Positions 1-6,717 of a DNA stretch of 13,511 bases are shown piece by piece. The notes beneath the pieces were generated by a model. It was given only the letters and a program-made list of their open reading frames with translations, searched no databases and was not told the DNA's origin. This DNA comes from Clostridiales bacterium UBA929. GTDB lineage: Bacteria; Bacillota; Clostridia; Oscillospirales; UBA929. The position numbers were made by a program, and so were the translations under genes. The stretch's first letter is position 1; the number at the start of each line of letters is the position of its first letter. The DNA lies in NCBI GenBank assembly GCA_002293625.1, contig DBDP01000127.1, positions 1 to 13,511 on the forward strand, given 5' to 3'.

Positions 1-591
1 GAGGATGGTTACGCGCGCGCCCAAGCCGACCGCCATTTTTGCGGCGTTCAGACCGACGACGCCCCCGCCGACGATCACGACATGCCCCGGCTCCACGCCC
101 GGCACGCCGCCCAGCAGGATACCGCGCCCTTCGTTATATTTTTGTAAAAGCGTCGCGCCCACCTGCACCGACATACGCCCCGCGATGGCGCTCATCGGCG
201 CAAGCAGCGGCAGCGAACGGTCTTCCAGCTGCACCGTCTCATAGGCGATCGCCGTCACTTTGGCACTTAACAGAGCTTTGGTCTGCGCCGGATCGGGCGC
301 GAGGTGGAGGTAGGTAAAGAGAATCTGTCCCTCCCGCAGAAGGGGGTACTCCGCCTCCAGCGGTTCCTTGACCTTATAAATCATGTCGGCGGCTTCGTAA
401 ACCTCATTCGCGTCCGGGAGGATTTTCGCCCCCGCCGCGACATATTCCGCGTCTGTAAACCCGCTGCCGAGACCGGCGTCTTTCTCCACATACACGGTGT
501 GTCCCGCTCCGGCAAAGCTCGCCACGCCGGACGGCAGCGCCGCCACCCGGTTCTCTTGCGCCTTAATCTCTTTCGGAATGCCAATGATCAT
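1..591 (-). CDS. ald: Alanine dehydrogenase, N-terminal part (runs off left edge)
   Basis: Catalyses the NAD-dependent interconversion of L-alanine with pyruvate and ammonia in the cytoplasm. The visible 197 residues begin MIIGIPKEIKAQENRVAALP, the usual N-terminus of the family. Residues R15, K75 and H96 (in the segments ENRVA, YKVKEP and YLHLAP) match the pyruvate-binding and catalytic residues known from characterised alanine dehydrogenases. A Rossmann nucleotide-binding segment VIVGGGVVGLNAA lies near residue 170. The start is an ATG at 591-589 with GGAGGA upstream at a spacing of about 7 nt. It lies 19 nt downstream of asd on the same strand, so co-transcription is likely. In Bacillus subtilis ald supports alanine use and efficient sporulation; any such role here is inference. 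The C-terminal half, including the rest of the NAD domain, is outside the window. Confidence 0.95.
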   Translation of the reverse strand, partial: MIIGIPKEIKAQENRVAALPSGVASFAGAGHTVYVEKDAGLGSGFTDAEYVAAGAKILPDANEVYEAADMIYKVKEPLEAEYPLLREGQILFTYLHLAPDPAQTKALLSAKVTAIAYETVQLEDRSLPLLAPMSAIAGRMSVQVGATLLQKYNEGRGILLGGVPGVEPGHVVIVGGGVVGLNAAKMAVGLGARVTIL

Positions 592-610
592 TGCATCGTC
601 CTCCTATAAA

Positions 611-1690
611 TTATTGTATAAACCCTTCCGCGCAGAGCAGTTCGGCGAGCAATACGCCGCCGCCGGCCGCGCCGCGAAGTGTGTTGTGTGAGAGCGAAAC
701 GAACTTTATATCGTACTGCGAATCTTCCCGCAAGCGACCTACCGATACAGCCATACCGCCTTCCAAACCTCTGTCCAGACGTGTCTGCGGGCGGTCGTTC
801 TCGGTGAAAACGTGGATGAATTTCCGGGGAGCGGAGGGCAACGCCAGCGCCTGCGGAATGCCGGCGTAACTGTTCCAGCGATCCAAAATCTCATCCAGCG
901 GCGGCTTTTGCGCGAAGGACGCAAAGACTGCCGCCATGTGACCGTCGGACACCGGCACACGGATGCACTGCACCGTAATCGCCGGTTCGTTCGCCGGAAT
1001 GATGATTCCGTCTTGGAGCGAACCCCAAATTTTTAATGGCTCGACCTCGGACTTTTCCTCCTCGCCCGAAATGAACGGGATGACGTTGTCCACCATTTCC
1101 GGCCAAGACTGAAACGTCTTGCCCGCGCCGGAAATCGCCTGATATGTGCAGGCCAGCACCTTCTCAAGCCCGTAGTCCATCAGCGGATGGAGCGCGGGCA
1201 GATAGCTTTGCAGGGAGCAGTTGGATTTCACCGCGATCAGGCCGCGCGAAACGCCCAAGCGTTTGCGGAGAGCGGGTATGACCTCGGCGTGCCGGGGATT
1301 GACCTCCGGGATAATCATCGGCACGTCGGGAGTAAAGCGGTGCGCCGAATTGTTGGAAACGACGGGGCATTCCAACTTTGCGTAGCTTTCCTCCAGCTGC
1401 ATGATCTCGTTCTTCGGCATCGACACCGCCGAAAAGACAAAATCCACACTCTCCGCGATTGTCTCCCGGTCAGCCGACGCGTCCAGCACCGTCATCGCCC
1501 CGACTTCGGACGAAAACGGTTCCTCCATCACCCAGCGTCCGGCGACCGCCTCGGCATATGTCTTGCCAGCGGAGGACGGCGACGCCGCCACCGCACCGAC
1601 CGTAAACCACGGGTGTTCGGCAAGCAGGGTGATAAAACGCTGCCCCACCATGCCCGTGGCACCCAAAATTCCAACCTTAAATTGCTTCAC
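611..1690 (-). CDS. asd: Aspartate-semialdehyde dehydrogenase, archaeal/fungal type
   Basis: Reduces L-aspartyl-4-phosphate to aspartate 4-semialdehyde with NADPH, the branch point for lysine/diaminopimelate, threonine and methionine synthesis. The protein (359 aa from the chosen start) opens with the nucleotide-binding loop GILGATGMVGQRF. It has the catalytic cysteine in VKSNCSLQSY (about C158), the QAISGAG segment, and the substrate/catalytic region RVPVSDGHM with His about 251. These features and the length fit the archaeal/yeast-type branch rather than the E. coli-type enzyme. I chose the GTG at 1690 because AAGGA lies 10 nt upstream; an in-frame TTG at 1720 would add 10 residues but has no ribosome-binding site. 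It is first in an asd-ald operon and faces a divergent SpoIID-like gene. Assignment of the enzyme is secure; the exact start is less so. Confidence 0.93.
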   Translation of the reverse strand: MKQFKVGILGATGMVGQRFITLLAEHPWFTVGAVAASPSSAGKTYAEAVAGRWVMEEPFSSEVGAMTVLDASADRETIAESVDFVFSAVSMPKNEIMQLEESYAKLECPVVSNNSAHRFTPDVPMIIPEVNPRHAEVIPALRKRLGVSRGLIAVKSNCSLQSYLPALHPLMDYGLEKVLACTYQAISGAGKTFQSWPEMVDNVIPFISGEEEKSEVEPLKIWGSLQDGIIIPANEPAITVQCIRVPVSDGHMAAVFASFAQKPPLDEILDRWNSYAGIPQALALPSAPRKFIHVFTENDRPQTRLDRGLEGGMAVSVGRLREDSQYDIKFVSLSHNTLRGAAGGGVLLAELLCAEGFIQ

Positions 1691-1727
1691 GTAACGCACA
1701 TCCTTCGACAAATCTTGCAAAAAGGGG

Positions 1728-1756
1728 TTGCTTGTACAATCCCGCCATAGTATAAT
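1728..1756 (+). promoter_or_regulatory. Predicted sigma-A promoter for the SpoIID/LytB-domain gene
   Basis: TTGCTT (1728-1733), a 17-nt spacer and a perfect TATAAT (1751-1756) point rightward. The start site would be near 1763, about 47 nt before the ATG. Its -10 element touches the -10 of the divergent asd promoter, so RNA polymerase binding at the two is likely mutually exclusive. Confidence 0.6.
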
Positions 1757-1784
1757 ACTACCGTATACATGCTTGCCCTGTCAA
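1755..1784 (-). promoter_or_regulatory. Predicted sigma-A promoter for asd-ald
   Basis: On the minus strand a perfect -35 TTGACA (1784-1779) is followed after 18 nt by TAGTAT (1760-1755). Transcription would start near 1748, giving a leader of about 58 nt before the GTG of asd. It is interleaved with the plus-strand promoter of the divergent gene. Confidence 0.55.
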
Positions 1785-1809
1785 GGGGTAAAGACAGGAG
1801 TTCTTGGTT

Positions 1810-3447
1810 ATGAAGCGGTTTATTTGTCTTTTTGTGTGCGCCGCGCTGGTTTTAATCCCCTTTTCGCCCGGGGCGAAAGCCGTGCCCGCGCAGGATTTTT
1901 TGGTGCGTATCGGTCTGTCCGTCAAGTCTAACGCGCTGACCGGCGCGAATTTGGACAACTATACCGGCGAGGGGTACGAATTCGGTTTCCTGAACGCCGA
2001 AAACACGTTTATCCCGCTTGGTCTGACGGGCGAAAAAGAAATTACCATGGTGAAGAACCGCAATGTCTACCTCTCCGGCAAAACGTACTCCGATACGCCG
2101 GGCGGCGAGCTGGTCGGCGCGTTTCACGACCACATCGGTACATACGCGAGCCGCGAAGAAGCCGAATCCGCCGCCGTCTCTCAACGCACCGCGGGACTTC
2201 CCGCCTTCGTCTCATATTCCAACGGCGCATGGACCGTCCGTTCCGGCAGCTACGCAGATTCGGGCGGCGGCGTGCGTGTAAGCGGCAGCAAATACTGCAT
2301 CTCGGTCGTCCGTACAGGCACAGCCGACATCATCTTCCAGTTTGATTACGGCGAAACGGCGCATCTCTGCGTGCGTCCGCGCGCGCCGGAGGGTGTGAAA
2401 CCGGAAACATGGCATAAAGGCTACCGCTACTATGGCATGTTCGAGTTCCGCCGCTTTGAGGGAAACGATATTTATGTGTACAACGCCCTCCATATCGACG
2501 ACTACATAAAAGGCGTCATCCCCTACGAAATGAGTCCCTCCTGGCCACTGGAAGCCCTCAAGGCGCAAGCCGTCTGCGCACGGACATACGCAGCGGGTAA
2601 CTTAAAGCGTCACAGAGCCGACGGCTACGACCTATGCAATACCGAACACTGCCAAGTGTACCGGGGAACAGGCGCGGCAAACGCCGTGACCGATCAAGCG
2701 GTCGACGAAACCGCCGGTCAGTATTTCGCCTATGACGGGGTGGCGTGCAAAACCGCCGTCTTCCATTCGTCCAGCGGCGGCGCGACCGAAGACAGCGAGA
2801 ATGTTTGGAACGAAGCCCTCCCCTATTTGCGCGGCGTCGTTGATTCCTACGAGGACGCCTCGGTGATTCCGAGCTATAACTGGCAGTACACCTGCACCAA
2901 CGAAGACCTTTCGAAAATGCTCGATTCCCGCGGGATCGCGCACGACGGCGTGTCCAACTTCTATGTCCAGCAATACACCGACACGAACAACGTCTACGCG
3001 GTCGCCTTCAACGACCGCAACGGGAAACTGATAACCTCCTTCAAAAAAGAGAACGCGCGCGTTCTGCTGAAGATCGGCGGCAACGAAACCCACTCCCTGC
3101 GCTACAGTATTTTTTCCGGCAATACCATGCTCTCCGCGATCGGATCGGACGGCAGCGTCGTCTCCGTGGACAACTCCGGCGGTCTGTATGCCATTGACGG
3201 AAACGGTCAGTTACAACCTGTCACGGGCGGCGACATAACCGTTATCTCCGGCGACGGTGTGCATACCATCCCGACGCAACCGCCTCCCACCGATTCCGAC
3301 GGCACCTACACCGTCGTCGGGCGCGGACGCGGGCATAACGTCGGCATGAGCCAATGGGGCGCGCACGGTATGGCAACGCAGGGGTTCGGGTACGAGGACA
3401 TTATCAAGCACTACTTCACCGGCGTGGAGATTGTCGGGGGCGTGTAG
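1810..3447 (+). CDS. Secreted SpoIID/LytB-domain protein
   Basis: Probable exported peptidoglycan-processing protein of the SpoIID/LytB family, whose sporulation member is a lytic transglycosylase that trims stem-peptide-free glycan. The 545-aa protein starts with a signal peptide (MKRF..., hydrophobic core, cut near GAKA-VPA). Residues about 75-155 contain two GTYASREEA / GSYADS-like segments resembling a SPOR-type fold. The SpoIID domain begins near residue 220 with NALHIDDYIKGVIPYEM (candidate catalytic Glu about 240), then ALKAQAVCARTYA, and a CNTEHCQVY motif (Cys, His, Cys about 276-281) like the zinc site of the clostridial SpoIID. The C-terminus has the typical GRGRGHNVGMSQWGAHGMA segment. 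ATG at 1810 is preferred because AGGAG lies 9 nt upstream; a TTG two codons earlier lacks support. Length is greater than true SpoIID, so a vegetative LytB-type role is equally possible. The stop codon lies inside a palindromic repeat. Confidence 0.88.
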   Translation: MKRFICLFVCAALVLIPFSPGAKAVPAQDFLVRIGLSVKSNALTGANLDNYTGEGYEFGFLNAENTFIPLGLTGEKEITMVKNRNVYLSGKTYSDTPGGELVGAFHDHIGTYASREEAESAAVSQRTAGLPAFVSYSNGAWTVRSGSYADSGGGVRVSGSKYCISVVRTGTADIIFQFDYGETAHLCVRPRAPEGVKPETWHKGYRYYGMFEFRRFEGNDIYVYNALHIDDYIKGVIPYEMSPSWPLEALKAQAVCARTYAAGNLKRHRADGYDLCNTEHCQVYRGTGAANAVTDQAVDETAGQYFAYDGVACKTAVFHSSSGGATEDSENVWNEALPYLRGVVDSYEDASVIPSYNWQYTCTNEDLSKMLDSRGIAHDGVSNFYVQQYTDTNNVYAVAFNDRNGKLITSFKKENARVLLKIGGNETHSLRYSIFSGNTMLSAIGSDGSVVSVDNSGGLYAIDGNGQLQPVTGGDITVISGDGVHTIPTQPPPTDSDGTYTVVGRGRGHNVGMSQWGAHGMATQGFGYEDIIKHYFTGVEIVGGV

Positions 3448-3470
3448 GGACGATCGCCCCCGATCGTCCG
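3443..3470 (+). repeat. Small palindromic repeat, copy 1
   Basis: A conserved header TGTAGGG leads into a perfect 9-bp stem GGACGATCG (3448-3456) with a CCCC loop and its exact complement (3461-3469). The header supplies the TAG stop of the upstream gene. No T-run follows, so it is not a classical terminator. Confidence 0.7.
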
Positions 3471-3495
3471 CAATATAGGCGATGTTGATAACCAA

Positions 3496-3523
3496 CGGCG
3501 CGTCGAGGGCGACGCGCCCTACA
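3496..3523 (-). repeat. Small palindromic repeat, copy 2 (inverted relative to copy 1)
   Basis: Read on the minus strand, header TGTAGGG (3523-3517) leads into a 9-bp perfect stem GGCGCGTCG/CGACGCGCC (3497-3505 with 3510-3518) closed by a 4-nt loop. Stem sequence differs from copy 1, yet pairing is complete. Confidence 0.7.
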
Positions 3524-3537
3524 TGGACGAGAACCGA

Positions 3538-3564
3538 CGGGTCGATTTCGAATCGCCCCCTACG
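3538..3564 (-). repeat. Small palindromic repeat, copy 3
   Basis: Minus-strand header CGTAGGGGG (3564-3556) with a stem formed by 3539-3547 and 3551-3559: five pairs around GATT/AATC, one mismatch, then three G-C pairs, with a 3-nt loop. It lies just after the stop of the kinase gene and may end or stabilise its transcript. Confidence 0.6.
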
Positions 3565-3580
3565 AGGACAGGGATTATCC

Positions 3581-4375
3581 TTACAACGCCCCCACAAACG
3601 ACAGCGTGACCGCCGCCGCTTTTGCGCCCGCTTTCATCGCGGACTTTACGTCGCGGTGGAGTAAGTAATCCACGATAAACGCGCCTTGATACGAGTCCCC
3701 GCAGCCGGTTGTGTCCACGACTTCGGCGACTTTTTCCGCTTCGCAGAAGTATTCCGCGCCGTCTTTATACGCCATGCTTCCGTCTTTGCCTAATGTGGCG
3801 ACAAACACGGCGGGATACTCAACCGACCACTTTTGATAGGTAAATAAATCCTCTTTCTTCGCACTGATGAAAAACAAGTCAATAGCGGGGATAAACTCAC
3901 GCCACTCTTCAGACGGTGCATGGTCTGAAAAATCTACCGCAAGCAAGAAATCCGAGTTTTTACTTATCTCTATGATATGTTTGAAGTTCGGGCTCCACGC
4001 AATCGCCGCGACCGCGTCAAACTGTTTCATAAACTTTTCATCGTCGGCCGATATTTCATAGTCTCCGTAAACGCCGTTATCCCAGCTGCCCTCTTTTTCG
4101 TATCTGTCCCCGTCCATCGTGTGGTACAGCCTATTGCTGGCGGTAGCGCCGTCAACCTCATATAGCCTATCACGGTTAATGTTGTATTCATCGGCTTTTT
4201 CTTTTATCTTTTCCGCATACATATCCGTGCCGATATTCCCCATAAGGTACACATCGGCTTTCCCGGTTTTTGCGCAGTTGGCGGCTAAATTCAAAGAGTT
4301 CCCGCCCGCCGCAATAACCCCTTTTTCGGGGAAATAATCAATGCAGCAGAGGGTTAACGCAAGTATTTTTTTCAC
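3581..4375 (-). CDS. PfkB-family carbohydrate kinase, FrlD-like
   Basis: Likely ATP-dependent sugar kinase of the ribokinase/PfkB family. The 264-aa product has the N-terminal substrate segment AAGGNSLNLAANCA (about 22-35) and the family signature VVDTTGCGDSYQGAF (about 220-233), where D227 is the expected catalytic base. Length, the AVDFSDHAPSEEW segment and the ending resemble fructoselysine-6-kinase FrlD, so an Amadori-type or related sugar substrate is plausible. The family-typical DTxGAGD reads DTTGCGD here. Start is GTG at 4375, supported by GGAG about 9-10 nt upstream; that site overlaps the end of the preceding SLH gene by a few nucleotides' distance (gap 16 nt), so they are almost surely co-transcribed. 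No deglycase or sugar transporter gene is in the window, so the substrate cannot be fixed. Confident of family, moderate on FrlD-like role. Confidence 0.85.
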   Translation of the reverse strand: MKKILALTLCCIDYFPEKGVIAAGGNSLNLAANCAKTGKADVYLMGNIGTDMYAEKIKEKADEYNINRDRLYEVDGATASNRLYHTMDGDRYEKEGSWDNGVYGDYEISADDEKFMKQFDAVAAIAWSPNFKHIIEISKNSDFLLAVDFSDHAPSEEWREFIPAIDLFFISAKKEDLFTYQKWSVEYPAVFVATLGKDGSMAYKDGAEYFCEAEKVAEVVDTTGCGDSYQGAFIVDYLLHRDVKSAMKAGAKAAAVTLSFVGAL

Positions 4376-4391
4376 AGAGTTTTCTCCTATT

Positions 4392-5498
4392 CTACACCGG
4401 TCTTTGCCGCGTCACCGCGTTGACCGCCGCTTCGGCGGCACCCCAGTCTACCTGTCCCTTTTCAATCAGGCGGTCGAGGACGCGTCCACCGTTCTTGTAT
4501 CCGGCGAACAGCGCGTAATAGGTCATGTACATCAGCGTGTCGCGCGTGTACTCGTCGCCGCGCAGGATGTCCAGCTCCCGCCGCGAAAACAAGCCGTACC
4601 GCACGGCGTCGTCCAGCGCGGTCGCGAAGGTGGTGTCCACGCCGTCTATGTACCCCAGCGCTTTGAGCATCAGGAAGCATGTTTGCTGCACCGAGGCGGG
4701 GCGCGTGGGGGAAAGTTGATTTCCGCCCGTCCCCGCGACGTAACCGTAGGTGTAGAGGTACGCGACGTTTCGCTCCGCCCAAGCCGGAACGTCAACGAAC
4801 GGGTGCGACCCGGTGAATCGGTCCGACTCCGCTCTCGCGCCCATCAGAACGAGGAACACAACCATCATTTCAAGGCGCGACGATTCGCGTTCCAGCGCGT
4901 AGGTGTCCACGACACCCATTGCGACCAGCGCGTCGCATAGGTCTGTGTACAGCGGCATATACGGCAGCGTGACGCGGTATCCCCCGCTGACCGTGACGAC
5001 GGCGTCGGTAGATGCTTTCAGCGAGGCATCGCCGTCGAGGCACAGATACAGATGCCGCTCTTCCAGAGCGCCCACAGCTTCGTGCCCGGCGGTCGCGTCA
5101 ACCAGCGTACCGCTTTTATGCGCCGCGACGCCCGACAGGAATCGCACCGAAGCGCCCGTGCCGACGGTCAGCGTCGTTCCCTGCTTCAGCTCAATTTGCA
5201 CCGGCGCGGCGGCAAACTGCCCGATCCGCGAAAGCACCTTACGCGCAAGAGAGTCTGTGTCGTGCGCGTTTGTTTGCGGTGTGTTCAGCCAGTCAAACAA
5301 CGTTTGCACCCGTTCGTAGGTTCCGGTAAAGAAGGTATCGACCGCCGCCGCCGCTTTCTCATAGATAGAGGGGATATATACCTGCTCTAAATATTGAAGG
5401 GTTACAACCGGGTCGTCCGCCGTTCCCGGCACAGCCGAAGCTCCGGCGGCGCACAACAGCGCCGCCGCGAGCAGAACGCAGCAGACCCGCCTTTTCAT
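4392..5498 (-). CDS. Secreted S-layer-homology (SLH) domain protein
   Basis: Exported protein probably held at the cell surface by SLH repeats, which in this family bind secondary cell-wall polymer. The 368-aa product has a signal peptide (MKRRVCCVLLAAALLCAAGASA, cut about residue 22). Residues about 30-180 form an uncharacterised N-terminal domain with LQYLEQVYIPSIYEKA and a beta-rich part (TLTVGTGASVRFLSG, YRVTLPYMPL). SLH-like units follow: about 183-224, the clearest at about 233-285 (HPFVDVPAWAERNVAYLYTYGYVAG ... LSPTRPASVQQ), and a weak third about 290-335. The ATG at 5498 overlaps the TGA of the upstream dehydrogenase by one base (TGATG), and no strong ribosome-binding site is visible, suggesting translational coupling. 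Function is unknown; no enzymatic motif was seen. The family call rests on one good SLH unit. Confidence 0.8.
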   Translation of the reverse strand: MKRRVCCVLLAAALLCAAGASAVPGTADDPVVTLQYLEQVYIPSIYEKAAAAVDTFFTGTYERVQTLFDWLNTPQTNAHDTDSLARKVLSRIGQFAAAPVQIELKQGTTLTVGTGASVRFLSGVAAHKSGTLVDATAGHEAVGALEERHLYLCLDGDASLKASTDAVVTVSGGYRVTLPYMPLYTDLCDALVAMGVVDTYALERESSRLEMMVVFLVLMGARAESDRFTGSHPFVDVPAWAERNVAYLYTYGYVAGTGGNQLSPTRPASVQQTCFLMLKALGYIDGVDTTFATALDDAVRYGLFSRRELDILRGDEYTRDTLMYMTYYALFAGYKNGGRVLDRLIEKGQVDWGAAEAAVNAVTRQRPV

Positions 5499-6652
5499 CA
5501 GGTTTTTAAGTTCCCGACCGTCTCCAAGACGTATTCGGCGAACCGTGTGCCGGTGCAGCCGGTATCGCGCCCGGTGACGGTGAAACGGCGTTCCTCGATC
5601 GCGCAGATGTCGAGCGCCCGCTCCAAAAGACGGGCTTTTTCGGCTTGTCCGATATGCTCCAGCAGCAGTACCGACGCCCGAAGCATCGAGGTCGGGTCGG
5701 CGTACTGCGCTCTCCCCTCTTGCACCATGCGCGGCGCGGAACCGTGGATGGCCTCAAACATGGCGTACCGTTTGCCGATATTCGCGGAGCCGGCCGTACC
5801 CACGCCGCCTTGAAGTTCGGCCGCTTCGTCGGTCAGGATGTCGCCGTAGAGGTTCGGCAGCACAACGACCGAGAAGTCGCGGCGGCGCTTTTCATCCAGC
5901 AGCTTCGCCGTCATGATGTCGATATACCAGTCGTCGAAGGCGATGTCCGGGTACTCCTTCGCGATGTCTTTTGCGATAGAGAGGAACTTCCCGTCGGTGG
6001 TCTTGATGACGTTTGCCTTGGTTACGGCGGTGACGCGTCCGCGCCCTGTCTTTTTCGCGTACTCGAACGCTTGGCGCACGATGCGCTCCGTGCCGCCCTT
6101 TGTAGTGACGGTGAAGTCGATGGCGAGTTCCGGCGTGACTTGAACGCCTTGACTGCCGAGCGCATACGCGCCCTCTGTGTTCTCGCGGAAAAAGACCCAG
6201 TCGATCCCCTGCTCCGGCACCTTGACGGGACGGACATTCGCGAACAGATCAAGTTCTTTACGCATCGCGACGTTGGCCGATTCGATGTTCGGCCACGGGT
6301 CGCCCGCGCGGGGCGTCGTCGTGGGTCCTTTGAGGATGATATGGCAGGCTTTCAGCTCCTCCAGCGTATCGTCGGGGATGGCTTTTCCGCATTCCGCCCT
6401 CCGCTCGATGGTGAGACCCGAAATGTCCCGAAACTCCAGCGACTCCCCGCGTAACAGCTCCTCAAGGAGCATCCGCGCCGCGTCCGTGATTGACGGACCG
6501 ATGCCGTCTCCGCCGCACACGCCGATTACCAGCTTGTCCAGCTTAGAGTAATCCGTGAAGTCGGGCTGCACCGCCATTTCGCGCACCCGCGCGAGCTGCC
6601 GCTCCACAACCTGCGCGAAGTGCGCCGACGCCGCGCTTACATACTGTTCCAT
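5498..6652 (-). CDS. Isocitrate/isopropylmalate-family dehydrogenase, probably isocitrate dehydrogenase
   Basis: Cytoplasmic NAD(P)-dependent oxidative decarboxylase of the beta-hydroxyacid family; isocitrate is the likeliest substrate. The 384-aa product has GGDGIGPSI (about 47-55), the substrate segment ESANVAMRKELDLFANVRPVK (S125, N127, R131 region), FRENTEGAY, the catalytic-Lys segment TKANVIK (about 212), the metal-binding run PNLYGDILTDEAAELQGG, and IHGSAPRM. About 40 residues precede the core fold, longer than usual. After HGSAP the two residues that set cofactor choice in E. coli Icd (Lys-Tyr for NADP, Asp-Ile in NAD enzymes) are Arg-Met here, so the cofactor is unclear. ATG at 6652 is supported by GGAGG 6 nt upstream. 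It overlaps the SLH gene by one base. Isopropylmalate, homoisocitrate or tartrate dehydrogenase remain possible, but no leucine-pathway genes are adjacent. Confidence 0.85.
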   Translation of the reverse strand: MEQYVSAASAHFAQVVERQLARVREMAVQPDFTDYSKLDKLVIGVCGGDGIGPSITDAARMLLEELLRGESLEFRDISGLTIERRAECGKAIPDDTLEELKACHIILKGPTTTPRAGDPWPNIESANVAMRKELDLFANVRPVKVPEQGIDWVFFRENTEGAYALGSQGVQVTPELAIDFTVTTKGGTERIVRQAFEYAKKTGRGRVTAVTKANVIKTTDGKFLSIAKDIAKEYPDIAFDDWYIDIMTAKLLDEKRRRDFSVVVLPNLYGDILTDEAAELQGGVGTAGSANIGKRYAMFEAIHGSAPRMVQEGRAQYADPTSMLRASVLLLEHIGQAEKARLLERALDICAIEERRFTVTGRDTGCTGTRFAEYVLETVGNLKT

Positions 6653-6673
6653 AGGTTACCTCCGTCTATGTTT

Positions 6674-6698
6674 TGTAGGGGCGCACTTTGTGCGCCCG
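6674..6698 (+). repeat. Small palindromic repeat, copy 4
   Basis: Header TGTAGGG continues into a perfect 8-bp stem GGGCGCAC (6679-6686), TTT loop, GTGCGCCC (6690-6697). It fills the 65-nt gap between the nitroreductase and dehydrogenase genes and would form a hairpin in their shared transcript. Confidence 0.7.
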
Positions 6699-6717
6699 CT
6701 CGGTTTACGCCCGATTC

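Noticed and set aside
1187..1750. Long plus-strand open frame opposite asd
   Set aside because: The minus strand there encodes a complete Asd with all catalytic motifs; the plus frame is rich in Arg and His, typical of an antisense shadow, and has no ribosome-binding site.
2632..3093. Minus-strand frame opposite the SpoIID/LytB gene
   Set aside because: Overlaps the catalytic SpoIID domain; no ribosome-binding site and no family resemblance.
3448..3564. Rho-independent terminators between the convergent genes
   Set aside because: The hairpins are strong but none is followed by a T-run, so they are reported as palindromic repeats; a role in transcript ending is possible but unproven.
3443..3564. 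CRISPR array
   Set aside because: Repeats are palindromes of differing sequence, irregularly spaced and in both orientations; no constant repeat with unique spacers and no cas genes.
5645..6454. 269-codon plus-strand frame opposite the dehydrogenase
   Set aside because: Complete, motif-bearing dehydrogenase is on the other strand; the frame has no recognisable domain.
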